A stretch of DNA of 62,917 bases from Flavobacteriales bacterium (GCA_947475275.1 CANJNE010000003.1:1-62917), one strand, 5' to 3'. Shown: positions 8,149 through 18,023, numbered from the stretch's first letter. Numbers and translations are program-made. Notes: generated from the letters alone by a model not told the origin.

Positions 8149-9099
8149 TTAAGGGAGACAAATTAAAGTATCATACCAAGGTGAATAACCTGCCCAAATT
8201 CCAAGAGCACCGTTACTTAAGTTGGTTGGAATATTAATGGGTGTAGAAAATGGGTTGCCGGCTGAATAAATTTGATTGTATTTTTTCTCTAAAAATTCAA
8301 ATGTCGTCCTATCCATTTTCGATAGTTTAACGACTACAGTATCTCCAAGTTGATAAAATCCTTTGTATTCGTCCGGAACATTTGGATCATCCCAAACCAT
8401 TGGATTTTCATAAAAGAATTCAAAGGTCAAACCGTCAAAAAAGTCATCGTCAAAAACAGGATTGAAAGTTGGTGTAAAAATAGGGTCGATAGGTTGACCA
8501 TTCAGACCGGTATTAATTCTTTTAACTTGCCATCTATAAGCATCATATTGCCCAACAGGATCACTTAGTTTAGCCCAGGAAAAACCGTAATTGGTAAGAT
8601 TATCCTCAGGTTTCCAGTAGAGATCGTCTAATGCTGTCGTTGACTTAATTTCAGTAGTTGCTTGATATTCCTTTCCATCGTATTGAACGGTTAGTTGATA
8701 GGTTTTACCGACCTCTCCCCATATGTCAGAATTAAAGGATGTATAAGCGCAAATTTTGTTGGTGGTCAATTCAGAAATTGGAATACCTAAAAGATTGGCG
8801 GCAATCTCCTCTGTTCCTGGAGGTAGGTTGTCTGAACAAATTTCATCTAAAGTATCGGTGATAGTTCCATTACTAACTATGACAGTTGCTCCTGAAACAA
8901 ATCCATTCAAAAATGCATCAAGGTTAGTAGGAGAAAAAATATCTTTCGATTTTGAAATTAAAACCACTGGAGGCATTCCTGTTTCAATGCTGCCATCAAT
9001 GACAATTTGTTCCTTATATCCTGGAATTTCAATGTCTACTTCTTTGGTACAACCCCAAATTAGAACGATAGTCAATATGAAAGTAATCGGCTTCATCAT
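8149..9099 (-). CDS. DUF4249 domain-containing lipoprotein
   Basis: 316 residues; start at ATG 9099 with a second Met directly after it. A lipobox (ILIWGC) puts the lipidated Cys near residue 17. It then has the DUF4249 opening (a VIDGSIETG segment, then an immunoglobulin-like fold with ATVIVSNG and YQLTVQYDGKEYQATT). DUF4249 proteins occur next to TonB-dependent receptors in Bacteroidota and are thought to be surface-exposed partners. It lies 3 bp downstream of the receptor gene, which supports that role. Ligand unknown. Confidence 0.85.
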   Translation of the reverse strand: MMKPITFILTIVLIWGCTKEVDIEIPGYKEQIVIDGSIETGMPPVVLISKSKDIFSPTNLDAFLNGFVSGATVIVSNGTITDTLDEICSDNLPPGTEEIAANLLGIPISELTTNKICAYTSFNSDIWGEVGKTYQLTVQYDGKEYQATTEIKSTTALDDLYWKPEDNLTNYGFSWAKLSDPVGQYDAYRWQVKRINTGLNGQPIDPIFTPTFNPVFDDDFFDGLTFEFFYENPMVWDDPNVPDEYKGFYQLGDTVVVKLSKMDRTTFEFLEKKYNQIYSAGNPFSTPINIPTNLSNGALGIWAGYSPWYDTLICLP

Positions 9100-9102
9100 G
9101 GC

Positions 9103-11502
9103 TTAAAATTCAAAATTCCATGTTACACTAGGTATGATTGGAAACAAGGTCACTTGCTTCACAGATATTTTAAAATCCCCATTAAGGAAATCTCCATCAT
9201 TATCAACATAAACGAAAAAAGGATTCGCTCGGTTGTAAACATTATAAACCGAGAATGACCAATTGCTACGCACCCTTTTAGGAACTTTTATTTCTTCTCC
9301 AGTTCCTGGATCAGTTTTAATCTTATATCCTTTATCGTACAAGGTAGCAGATAAATCCAATCGGTGATAAGGTGACAGTCGTGTTGAATTCCGTGCACCA
9401 TAATTGAATAGCAACGCCTGTTCCTGAACATACCACGATGTTGGCAATGTCAGCGTATTCCCTGTTGCATATATAAAGCTACCGCCAAATGTCCAACGAT
9501 CATTCAACTTATAGCTAGCTACCACAGTCAAGTCATGTCTTCTGTCATATTTAGCTGGGAATACATCACCATTGTTCAAATCTGGGAATTTTCTTTCTGT
9601 TTTTGACCATGTATATCCAATCCAACCGTTAAAATCACCTAGTGCTTTTTTAAAGAAAAATTCAATTCCGTATGCCCATCCATCGCCAAATACAAGCAAA
9701 TTATCTGTATTGTCATTCAAATTATCACCTGGCAAAGCTCCTTCCTTAAATTCGATGAGGTTTTTCATGCCTTTATAATAAACTTCTACTGAGGCTTCGT
9801 AAGTGTTGTTCATGAAATTATGAAAATAACCTATAGTTCCTTGCCATCCTTTTTGTGGCTTGGCTTTATCTGTAGTTGGGTACCAAATGTCTGTAGGTAG
9901 AGAAACCGCGCTCAATGAAGTTAAATGAACATATTGATAATTGTAGGTATAACCGGCTTTTATGGAACTGTTATCACTCAATAACCATCTTCCTGAAATT
10001 CGTGGTTCTAATCCATTGTAAAATTTGATTAAATCTCCTTTGTTGTATGAGATTGAGGTATCTGGTGTGCTAATGTCACCTTTTATATAACGCGTAAATG
10101 GGCCCACATGAGCAAATGCACTGTATCTAAGTCCGGCGTTAATCTTTATTTTTTCATTCAGATCGAATTCATCAAGAATGTAAGCAGCTGTTTCATGACT
10201 GTATAACTTTTGAGCTTCGCCAGTATCGAAAACAACATCTTCAGTTTCAGCAGAAACGCTTGTAGGGTTGAAGGTATGGTAAATGTAATCCAAGCCCCAT
10301 TTCAATTTGTGCCTTGTTGATGGGAAGTAAGAAAAATCAACTTTTGCTCCTACATCTCTTACTCCTGAAGTTAGCGAAATACTGAACTCATCCTGTTTCG
10401 AACCAAAACTAAATTGGTAATCCGAAAAAGTACTTGTCAAATTCATAAAAAGCTTGTTACTAAAAAGATGGTTCCAACGCAATGCTGCAATACCATTTCC
10501 CCAGGGCATATCAACACCAAAATCATCTTCTTTACTTCTGAAAAAGAAAAGATCTTTCCCATAATATCCACTTAAGAAAATTCGGTCTTTTTCGCTTAAT
10601 CGGTAATTAAGTTTCAAGTTCATGTCGTAAAAATAATATCCCGAACCAGCAAATGGGGATGAATCAGGAATAGCCGCTTTCATTATTAAATCAATGTAAG
10701 TGCGTCTTCCTGAGATGATAAATGAACCTTTATCCTTTTTTAACGGACCTTCAATTGTTAAACGAGAAGCAATTGCTCCGATTCCACCCTTAACTTTGAA
10801 TTTTTTATAATTTCCTTCATTCATGTTAACCTCCAAAACAGAAGAAAGACGCCCCCCAAAATTGGCGGGAATACCACCTTTTATAAGGTTTACACTTTTA
10901 ACAGCATCAACATTAAAAACAGAAAAAAAACCAAATAAATGTGCCGCGTTGTATACAACACCTTCATCCAACAAAACAAGATTTTGGTCAGGACCGCCAC
11001 CACGGACATAGAATCCTTGTCCCCCCTCTGAAACAGATGACACCCCTGGCAATAGTTGTATGGTTTTGATTACATCAACTTCTCCCATGAAGGCTGGTAA
11101 AGTTTTAATTTTTTCAACTTCCAATTCCATCTGACCAATTTTGGTAGAGTTCACATTTTCACCTTGCTTTGCATTGATGGTTACTTCCCCAAGTTGGGTT
11201 GTTTGTGAGTTCAATTCGATGGAAACTGTCGTATCCTTTGATAAATCAATTGATTTGGTCAAGTTTTCTTTTCCAGCGGCACTAAATGTAACTGTATAAG
11301 TTCCTTTTTTAGCTGTAAGAGAATAAAAACCATAATTATTTGTATTTGTTCCTGATTTTAATTCATTTATTGTGATTTTCGCACCAATGACTGTCTCTCC
11401 TGTTTTGGCATCTGAAACATAACCACTTAGGGTGAAATTAGATTGACCTTGAGCCGTTAAAACGAGGAAAGTAAATAAAATGGGTACAAAAATGAACTTC
11501 AT
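9103..11502 (-). CDS. TonB-dependent outer-membrane receptor with carboxypeptidase-like N-terminal domain
   Basis: 799 residues. Signal peptide (ending TAQGQS), then a carboxypeptidase-regulatory-like domain at about 22-105 (FTLSGYVSDAKTGETVIGAKI), a plug domain at about 115-240 including YVRGGGPDQNLVLLD, and a long beta-barrel ending in a terminal Phe (TWNFEF). The receptor imports an unknown substrate across the outer membrane with energy from TonB-ExbBD. At about 800 residues it is shorter than SusC proteins and is paired with DUF4249 rather than SusD, so a polysaccharide role is less likely than a metal, siderophore or peptide ligand. First gene of a three-gene operon. Confidence 0.9.
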   Translation of the reverse strand: MKFIFVPILFTFLVLTAQGQSNFTLSGYVSDAKTGETVIGAKITINELKSGTNTNNYGFYSLTAKKGTYTVTFSAAGKENLTKSIDLSKDTTVSIELNSQTTQLGEVTINAKQGENVNSTKIGQMELEVEKIKTLPAFMGEVDVIKTIQLLPGVSSVSEGGQGFYVRGGGPDQNLVLLDEGVVYNAAHLFGFFSVFNVDAVKSVNLIKGGIPANFGGRLSSVLEVNMNEGNYKKFKVKGGIGAIASRLTIEGPLKKDKGSFIISGRRTYIDLIMKAAIPDSSPFAGSGYYFYDMNLKLNYRLSEKDRIFLSGYYGKDLFFFRSKEDDFGVDMPWGNGIAALRWNHLFSNKLFMNLTSTFSDYQFSFGSKQDEFSISLTSGVRDVGAKVDFSYFPSTRHKLKWGLDYIYHTFNPTSVSAETEDVVFDTGEAQKLYSHETAAYILDEFDLNEKIKINAGLRYSAFAHVGPFTRYIKGDISTPDTSISYNKGDLIKFYNGLEPRISGRWLLSDNSSIKAGYTYNYQYVHLTSLSAVSLPTDIWYPTTDKAKPQKGWQGTIGYFHNFMNNTYEASVEVYYKGMKNLIEFKEGALPGDNLNDNTDNLLVFGDGWAYGIEFFFKKALGDFNGWIGYTWSKTERKFPDLNNGDVFPAKYDRRHDLTVVASYKLNDRWTFGGSFIYATGNTLTLPTSWYVQEQALLFNYGARNSTRLSPYHRLDLSATLYDKGYKIKTDPGTGEEIKVPKRVRSNWSFSVYNVYNRANPFFVYVDNDGDFLNGDFKISVKQVTLFPIIPSVTWNFEF

Positions 11503-11661
11503 TCTGCGAATATACTACTGTTGTTTCATCTAAGAACAAAATTTATGTGAAATGGTTCGACAAATGAATAGCGTTATTAAGCTTTTTAGACTTTTGATTT
11601 TAAATCGAAGGTGCCAATTATCATCAAGTTTCATTAAATTCGCAAATATTATTTTTATCAC

Positions 11662-14091
11662 ATGAAGATTTCTCACAATTGGCTTAAAGACTATCTTGAA
11701 ACGGATTTATCACCTGAAGAAATTGGTAAAATTTTAACGGATACGGGTCTTGAGGTTGAGAGTGTCGAGAAATTTGAATCTATTCAAGGTGGTCTTGAAG
11801 GTGTCGTGATTGCTGAAGTACTTACTTGTATTAAACACCCAAATGCCGATAAACTCAAGGTTACAACAGTTAGCGTTGGTGGAGATCCAATTCAAGTTGT
11901 ATGTGGTGCTCCAAATGTAGCTGTGGGTCAAAAGGTATTATTGGCCACGGTTGGATGCACCATTTATCCAAAACCAAATGAACCACTCAAAATAAAGAGT
12001 GCAGAAATAAGAGGTGTTCTATCTAATGGGATGCTCTGTGCTGAGGATGAATTGGGTTTAGGTGAAAGTCATGAAGGGATTTTGGTTCTTGATGAAAATT
12101 CTATTGTTGGAACCCCTGCAGCTGAACTTTTTGGAATAGAAACAGATTATGTTTTGGAAATCGGTTTAACACCGAACCGAGCTGACGCCATGGGTCATAT
12201 TGGTGTTGCTCGTGATTTGAAGGCCTATTTGAATTTTCACAGAGATTTGAATAAGCAAATTTGCTTACCCGAAGTCAATACTTTGAAATTTGATCAAAAT
12301 ATTAAAATTGATCTTAACATCGAAAATCAAAAAGCTTGTCTTAGATATTCCGGTTTGGTATTGGCAAATGTAAGAATTGAGCCATCTCCAGTTTGGATGC
12401 AGAATAGATTAAAGGCTGTTGGTTTGAGTCCGATTAATAATATTGTAGATATTACAAATTACGTGATGCGTGAGTTTGGGACCCCACTCCATGCGTTTGA
12501 TTTAGACAAAATCGGTCGCCGTATAGAAGTTCGAAATGCTAAACCGAATGAAGAAATTGTAACACTTGATGGTGTTTCAAGGAAATTATCGACAGATGAC
12601 CTATTGATTACTAATGGAGACAATGCGCTTTGTATAGCTGGGATTTTTGGAGGTTTGGAATCAGGTGTTACAAATGAAACACAAACAATATTTATAGAGT
12701 CAGCATATTTTGATCCAACAACGATAAGGAAATCTGCAAAATACCATGGTTTATCTACGGATGCCAGCTTCAGATTTGAAAGGGGAGTCGATCCTGAATT
12801 GACTTTAGTTGCACTTAATCGGGCCGTTAGTCTAATTTTAGAATTGACAGGAGGGGAAATAGCATCTGAAATTGCAGAATTTTATCCTGAAAAATTTGAA
12901 AATAAAACATTTGATTTAAGCATCTCATATTGCAATCAAATAATAGGTTCTTCTTTATCAAGCGAAGAGGTTCAAAAGATTCTTACAAATCTTGATTTTG
13001 AAATCAGCAAAAAAGATGAAGATATTTTGCATGTCAAAGTTCCACTTTATCGTGTCGATGTAACACGTCCAATTGATGCAGTTGAAGAATTGTTAAGGAT
13101 TTATGGTTTTAATAATGTGACTATTCCTGAAAAAATGAATGCTTCCGTGGTTGCGTTTCCAAAACCTGATTTAGAAAAAATTCAGAAGTTGCTTGCTGAA
13201 AATTTAGTTGGTAAAGGATTCTCAGAGGTCATGAATAATTCTCTTTCAAGTTCAAATTGGATTCAAAATTATGGAAAAGAGGTGTTTAAGGCTGAAAACA
13301 GCGTTAATATTCTCAATCCACTAAGCAACGAGTTGAATGTAATGCGACAATCTTTGATTTTTGGTATCCTGAACTGTATTGAATACAATCAAAATCGTCA
13401 ATCAGCTGATTTAAAGTTGTTTGAATTTGGTAAAGTTTACTTTCAAGAGGGTGAGAAATATTTAGAAAATCAAAGGTTGATTCTTGCTATCACAGGAAGA
13501 AAACAATCTGAATCTTGGAACGCATCAAAAGAAAATTTCTCGTTTTTCTCTATAAAGGGAATTTTAGATGGACTTCTCACACGCATGGGTCTTGATGGGT
13601 TTTACAGAGAAGAAAAATCGGAAAATTCTATATTAGAAGGTGCCTTAGATTGTTTTGTACTGAAACAAAAAATAGGTCAGATTGGATGGATTTCCAAAAA
13701 CCTAAAAAAGGGCTTCGGAATAAAAAATGATGTTTTTATTGCTGATTTAGATTGGGATGGCCTTACAGCTGCCCTTCGACTAACAAAAATTCAATACAAA
13801 GAACTTCCTAAAACCTTTGCTATACGTAGAGATTTTTCGCTTTTGTTGGATGAAACAGTGTCTTTTGAGGATGTAAAGAGTATTGCAATATCCTGTGACA
13901 AAAAAATCCTTAAAAATGTCCAACTTTTTGATGTTTATGAAGGGGATAAATTAGAAAAGGGTAAAAAATCTTATGCGGTTTCCTTTACTTTTCAAGATAA
14001 AGATGAAACATTAAAGGATGAACAGATTGATATTGTAATGCATAAAATTCGTCAACAATTGGAGACAAAATTGAAGGCGGTTCTTCGTTAA
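11662..14091 (+). CDS. pheT: Phenylalanine-tRNA ligase beta subunit
   Basis: 809 residues, normal for the bacterial beta subunit. In order: an N-terminal MKISHNWLKDYL start, an OB-fold tRNA-binding domain at about 40-150 (HPNADKLKV, VCGAPNV), a B3/B4 editing region (VDITNYVM, GTPLHAFDLDK, RFERGVDPE), B5 DNA-binding-like domain, a synthetase-like core and a C-terminal FDX-ACB anticodon-binding domain from about 715 (RRDFSLLLDE). It forms an alpha2-beta2 enzyme with PheS, which is not adjacent here. A candidate -7 element TAAATTCG lies at 11635-11642, just before the gene. Confidence 0.96.
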   Translation: MKISHNWLKDYLETDLSPEEIGKILTDTGLEVESVEKFESIQGGLEGVVIAEVLTCIKHPNADKLKVTTVSVGGDPIQVVCGAPNVAVGQKVLLATVGCTIYPKPNEPLKIKSAEIRGVLSNGMLCAEDELGLGESHEGILVLDENSIVGTPAAELFGIETDYVLEIGLTPNRADAMGHIGVARDLKAYLNFHRDLNKQICLPEVNTLKFDQNIKIDLNIENQKACLRYSGLVLANVRIEPSPVWMQNRLKAVGLSPINNIVDITNYVMREFGTPLHAFDLDKIGRRIEVRNAKPNEEIVTLDGVSRKLSTDDLLITNGDNALCIAGIFGGLESGVTNETQTIFIESAYFDPTTIRKSAKYHGLSTDASFRFERGVDPELTLVALNRAVSLILELTGGEIASEIAEFYPEKFENKTFDLSISYCNQIIGSSLSSEEVQKILTNLDFEISKKDEDILHVKVPLYRVDVTRPIDAVEELLRIYGFNNVTIPEKMNASVVAFPKPDLEKIQKLLAENLVGKGFSEVMNNSLSSSNWIQNYGKEVFKAENSVNILNPLSNELNVMRQSLIFGILNCIEYNQNRQSADLKLFEFGKVYFQEGEKYLENQRLILAITGRKQSESWNASKENFSFFSIKGILDGLLTRMGLDGFYREEKSENSILEGALDCFVLKQKIGQIGWISKNLKKGFGIKNDVFIADLDWDGLTAALRLTKIQYKELPKTFAIRRDFSLLLDETVSFEDVKSIAISCDKKILKNVQLFDVYEGDKLEKGKKSYAVSFTFQDKDETLKDEQIDIVMHKIRQQLETKLKAVLR

Positions 14092-14244
14092 ACATTATTG
14101 CTTAAAGCATTTATTTTTCAATTTTTAATCATCAATTTCTAAATCTAACTGGGAATAATTATTTATTTATATTAATGTATGTTATAAAAAACATATATAA
14201 AAATATATGAAATTACTTCGTGATATTTGTCAAAAAATTTAATT

Positions 14245-15678
14245 ATGACAACTATTACAGTAGCTAAAGGTGATGGAATAGGTCCAGAAATAATGGACGC
14301 AACTTTGAGAATTTTAAAGGAAGCTGGTGCCCAACTAAAAATTGAAGAAATAGAGGTAGGAGAAAAGGTTTATTTGGGTGGAAATACAGCTGGAATTTCA
14401 AATGAATCTTGGGATATTATTCGAAGAAATAAGATATTTTTAAAAGCTCCGATAACTACACCACAAGGAGGTGGTTACAAAAGTTTAAACGTTACGACCC
14501 GAAAGTTTTTAGGATTGTATGCAAACGTTCGCCCTTGTAAAAGTATACATCCTTTTGTTCAGACAAAACACCCGGTTATGGATGTTTTAATCATCAGAGA
14601 AAACGAAGAGGATTTATATGCAGGTATCGAGCATCAGCAAACGGATGAAGTTGTTCAATGCTTGAAATTGATAAGCAGACCTGGTTGTGAGAAGATAATT
14701 CGTTATGCTTTCGAATACGCTAAGCAGCAAGGAAGAAAAAAAGTGACATGCTTTACTAAGGACAACATTATGAAGCAGACGGATGGATTGTTTCATAAAG
14801 TTTTCGATGAAATTGCAATAGAATACCCAGAAATTGAGAATGAACATTGGATTATCGACATTGGTGCTGCAAAATTAGCCGATACTCCTGAGGCTTTTGA
14901 TGTAATCGTTATGCCGAATTTATATGGTGATATTTTATCTGATGTTGCTGCACAAATTACAGGTTCCGTTGGTTTAGCGGGATCTGCAAACATTGGTGAA
15001 GAATGTTCCATGTTTGAAGCTATTCACGGTTCAGCCCCTCGTCGTGCAGGACAAAATGTTGCCAATCCCTCAGGTTTGTTACAGGGAGCAATCATGATGT
15101 TGAACCACATCGGACAAAATGATGTTGCAGCTAAGATTCAAAATGCTTGGTTAAAAACAATGGAGGATGGAATTCATACCTATGATATTTTTCAAGAAGG
15201 GGTTAGTAAAAAACTGGTTGGAACGAAAGAATTCGCAGATGCAGTGATTAATAACTTAGGAATGGCACCTTCAACACTGGAGCCTGTAAAATCTCAGGTG
15301 AATGCAACTTTGAATTTGCCAAAATATGTTCGCAAAGCTCCGAAAAATAAGGAACTCGAAGGTGTAGATTTATTCGTTCATTGGGCGGGAACTGATCCAA
15401 ACGCACTTGCTGAACTTGTAAAACCGATTTTGAATGAAAATCAACAATTGGTTATGATAACGAACAGAGGTATAAAAGTTTGGCCAGATGGTTTTAAAGA
15501 AACATTTTGTACAGATCATTGGAGATGTAGGATTAAGGCTGAAAATGGTCTTTTTCAAAAACAATATATTATTGAATTAATGAAAAGTGCTTCAGACCTA
15601 AATATTGATATAATAAAAACAGAAAACTTATACCGTTTCGATGGTGTAGCTGCGTATTCATTAGGGCAAGGACAATAG
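14245..15678 (+). CDS. icd: Isocitrate dehydrogenase, Thermus/Rickettsia-type
   Basis: 477 residues from ATG 14245 (the frame is open to a TTG at 14227, but the alignment starts at MTTITVAKGDG). It shows the beta-decarboxylating dehydrogenase fold: GDGIGPEIM at the N-terminus, the substrate loop (RENEEDLYAGIEH), and the conserved NLYGDILSDVAAQ and HGSAPRRAGQ motifs. A C-terminal domain of about 140 residues after PKYVRKAPK is characteristic of the long Thermus/Rickettsia-type enzymes and absent from E. coli Icd. It oxidises isocitrate to 2-oxoglutarate in the TCA cycle. Cofactor (NADP or NAD) cannot be called with certainty from the sequence. Confidence 0.92.
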   Translation: MTTITVAKGDGIGPEIMDATLRILKEAGAQLKIEEIEVGEKVYLGGNTAGISNESWDIIRRNKIFLKAPITTPQGGGYKSLNVTTRKFLGLYANVRPCKSIHPFVQTKHPVMDVLIIRENEEDLYAGIEHQQTDEVVQCLKLISRPGCEKIIRYAFEYAKQQGRKKVTCFTKDNIMKQTDGLFHKVFDEIAIEYPEIENEHWIIDIGAAKLADTPEAFDVIVMPNLYGDILSDVAAQITGSVGLAGSANIGEECSMFEAIHGSAPRRAGQNVANPSGLLQGAIMMLNHIGQNDVAAKIQNAWLKTMEDGIHTYDIFQEGVSKKLVGTKEFADAVINNLGMAPSTLEPVKSQVNATLNLPKYVRKAPKNKELEGVDLFVHWAGTDPNALAELVKPILNENQQLVMITNRGIKVWPDGFKETFCTDHWRCRIKAENGLFQKQYIIELMKSASDLNIDIIKTENLYRFDGVAAYSLGQGQ

Positions 15679-15694
15679 CAATTTGTGTCTTCCC

Positions 15695-15850
15695 ATGAAA
15701 TTATCTCTGATTTTAGGATTTTTTTTCATGTTGTTGGGAACTGTGGCGTCATTTTTATTAGGTAATAATTATGACGCCCTCTCAGCGGCCTTAGTTGTAA
15801 TTTGTGGGTGTCTAATATTCGCCATTACAAAACCTGCAGAGAACTCATGA
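15695..15850 (+). CDS. 51-residue two-helix membrane miniprotein
   Basis: An ATG-started ORF of 51 codons, 16 bp after the isocitrate dehydrogenase stop. It has two hydrophobic segments (about residues 3-22 and 29-44) joined by GNNYDA, and a polar tail KPAENS. The length, hydrophobicity and close spacing to the upstream gene argue for a real membrane miniprotein. No family is recognised. Confidence 0.5.
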   Translation: MKLSLILGFFFMLLGTVASFLLGNNYDALSAALVVICGCLIFAITKPAENS

Positions 15851-15949
15851 TTTCTTAGAAGAAATTTATTTTATTTCTCGTACACAAGAAAATTTTCTTT
15901 CTTCTCAGTGCACAAATTTTTCTTTACTTTGTTTCTAAATAAAATGTTT

Positions 15950-16438
15950 ATGAAACACATGGGTTTTCTTATTGCTAGTTTGCTTTTTGCTGCATGCAAT
16001 GCACAAACGAATTCCTCATCGTTTCATGCCGATACAACAAATTCAATGAAATATAATAAACTCTCATTTCAAGAGGAAAGGGTACTTCTTAAAAAAGCCA
16101 CAGATCCGCCTTTTACAGGTGATATGTATAATAGTAAGCTTGAAGGCATATACTTGTGTAAAATGTGTAATAATCCTTTATATGTATCGGAAGATAAATT
16201 CGATTCACATTGTGGCTGGCCAAGTTTTGACCAAGAAATACAAGGAAGTGTCGAGCGCATTCCTGATGCAGATGGATACCGAACGGAGATTATTTGCGCA
16301 AATTGTAAGGGGCATCTCGGGCATGTGTTTCTGGGTGAAGGTTTTACGTCAAAGAATACAAGGCATTGTGTCAATACCAGTTCCCTACAATTCTTCACCA
16401 AGGAAGATATAGAGAATTTGCCAGAGGTCATTAAATAA
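15950..16438 (+). CDS. msrB: Peptide-methionine (R)-S-oxide reductase, lipoprotein form
   Basis: 162 residues from ATG 15950. The frame is open further upstream to a GTG at 15908 and an ATG at 15944, but the chosen start gives a clean lipoprotein signal with lipobox LFAAC (Cys16). The MsrB domain covers about 36-150: zinc ligands in two CxxC pairs (Cys70/Cys73 and Cys116/Cys119), the SHCGWPSF motif and the catalytic Cys140 in RHCVNTSSL. It reduces R-methionine sulfoxide in proteins. The lipid anchor puts it in the cell envelope. It ends immediately before the next gene. Confidence 0.92.
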   Translation: MKHMGFLIASLLFAACNAQTNSSSFHADTTNSMKYNKLSFQEERVLLKKATDPPFTGDMYNSKLEGIYLCKMCNNPLYVSEDKFDSHCGWPSFDQEIQGSVERIPDADGYRTEIICANCKGHLGHVFLGEGFTSKNTRHCVNTSSLQFFTKEDIENLPEVIK

Positions 16439-16804
16439 ATGTATTTCGATAATCTTTTTAGAGAATTTAAGGATATTCAATTTCAATCGCAAAAGATATT
16501 GAATGTTTCTACCTTAAATGAGCAACAATTAGAAAATTTTTCAGCTCAAGTAGAGAGACTTAAAAATACGCTTAATGAATTGAGCTTTGCGCACGAAATT
16601 GCGATACATGTTCAAGATATTCAGTTGGTAAGTCCTAATTATCAACCTAAAAAGTTCTTTGGCCTTGGATTTTTAAATACTATAACCTTTGGTTGGTACA
16701 ATAGGAGAAGAAACAAGATTAAACGACTGCATTACTTTAAATCTAACGCAAAAAGATTAATGCAGCAGTTTGCCCATATTGAGTTTTTAATTAAGGAAAT
16801 ATAG
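16439..16804 (+). CDS. Hypothetical coiled-coil protein
   Basis: 121 residues starting at the base after the msrB stop. The sequence is helical: a heptad-rich stretch at about 10-60 (QSQKILNVSTLNEQQL onward) and another at 85-121, separated by an aromatic, glycine-containing link (FFGLGFLNTITFGWYNRRR). No signal peptide or clear membrane helix. I recognise no family. Its direct contact with msrB suggests cotranscription. It converges on the aminotransferase gene with a 3-bp gap. Confidence 0.65.
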   Translation: MYFDNLFREFKDIQFQSQKILNVSTLNEQQLENFSAQVERLKNTLNELSFAHEIAIHVQDIQLVSPNYQPKKFFGLGFLNTITFGWYNRRRNKIKRLHYFKSNAKRLMQQFAHIEFLIKEI

Positions 16805-16807
16805 CTT

Positions 16808-17998
16808 TTATTCAGCCGTTTCCGTAATTGCTTCCAAAATAATATTAGCGGCCTTTTGTATTTCTTCCTCCGTAATATTCAAAGGTGGTGAAAGTCTAAA
16901 ACTATATGGGTGGGAAAGGAACCAAAAGCTAATCAAGCCTTTTTCCATGCATTTATTTACAACTTTTTCTACCCGTTCTGCTGACAGCATATCGAAGGCG
17001 AACATCAAACCTATTCTCCTTGATTCAAGAATTTCTTTACTTGTATTGATTTTATCTTGAAGTAACTTTCCAAGTCTTTCAACTTCATCAAAGTCAATTT
17101 CTGAGGAAAGAACTTCTAGAAAAGCTCCTGCACTTGCACATATTAATGGATGTCCACCAAAAGTTGTTATATGACCCAACATCGGGTTGAATGTAAATTG
17201 TTTAAGATGTTTTTCATTAGCGACTAAAGCTCCAATTGGCAAACCGCCTCCCAATGCTTTTCCCAATGTAAGAACATCAGGTATGATGTTAAAATGTTCA
17301 AAGGCGAATATTTTTCCTGTTCGACCCATTCCACATTGAATTTCGTCAAAAATAAGCAAACATCCAACTTCATTGCATTTAGCACGAAGTTTGGTTATGA
17401 ATTCAAAATCGGGAATTCTAACTCCCGCATCACCTTGAATGGTTTCAATGATTACTCCTGCAGTCTTTGATGAGATTTGCTCAAGTTGTTCGATACAATT
17501 AAATTGTAAAAATCGAATATCAGGTAACAAAGGTCTATAAGCCTGTTTTTTTATTTCATTTCCCGATATACTCAATGAACCATGGGTGCTTCCATGATAG
17601 GATCCCCTAAATGAAACTATTTCTGTTCTTCCCGTAACGCGTTTTGCCAATTTTATGGCAGCTTCATTTGCTTCCGTACCTGAATTTACGGGATATACTG
17701 CATTAAGAGATTTTGGAAGGATTGACGATAATTGTTTGGCGAAATTCATTTGAGTATCCTGAATGAATTCACCATAAACCATTACATGCAAGTGTTTTTC
17801 AATTTGCTGATGCAGGGCTTCTTTAATTTTTGGATGTCCATGTCCAAGGTTAGAAACAGCAACACCAGAAATCATATCCATGTATGATTTTCCTTTTTTA
17901 TCAAAGATATAAATGCCTTCGGCACGGTCAACCTCTAAAAGGAAAGGAAAGGGAGAAGTTTGCCCTAGAATTTGTTTGAACCATTCAGCACTGTTCAT
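16808..17998 (-). CDS. Class III pyridoxal-phosphate aminotransferase (acetylornithine/ornithine aminotransferase family)
   Basis: 396 residues, typical of class III aminotransferases. Motifs in order: the N-terminal GVAVSNLGHGHP, the PLP phosphate-binding NSGTEANEAAIKLA at about 105-118, FDEIQCGMGRTGK at 217-229 with Asp218 for the pyridine nitrogen, and the Schiff-base Lys247 in TLGKALGGG. The family moves amino groups from omega-amino acids such as ornithine, acetylornithine or GABA. The substrate cannot be fixed from sequence, and no other arginine genes are nearby. It follows the C-terminal transketolase gene by 25 bp on the same strand. Confidence 0.85.
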   Translation of the reverse strand: MNSAEWFKQILGQTSPFPFLLEVDRAEGIYIFDKKGKSYMDMISGVAVSNLGHGHPKIKEALHQQIEKHLHVMVYGEFIQDTQMNFAKQLSSILPKSLNAVYPVNSGTEANEAAIKLAKRVTGRTEIVSFRGSYHGSTHGSLSISGNEIKKQAYRPLLPDIRFLQFNCIEQLEQISSKTAGVIIETIQGDAGVRIPDFEFITKLRAKCNEVGCLLIFDEIQCGMGRTGKIFAFEHFNIIPDVLTLGKALGGGLPIGALVANEKHLKQFTFNPMLGHITTFGGHPLICASAGAFLEVLSSEIDFDEVERLGKLLQDKINTSKEILESRRIGLMFAFDMLSAERVEKVVNKCMEKGLISFWFLSHPYSFRLSPPLNITEEEIQKAANIILEAITETAE

Positions 17999-18023
17999 GT
18001 GAAACCTGAGCGCTATATTTTAT

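Noticed and set aside
14099-14109. A small TGCT/AGCA hairpin after pheT
   Set aside because: Stem of only four pairs and no proper T-run; too weak to call a terminator.
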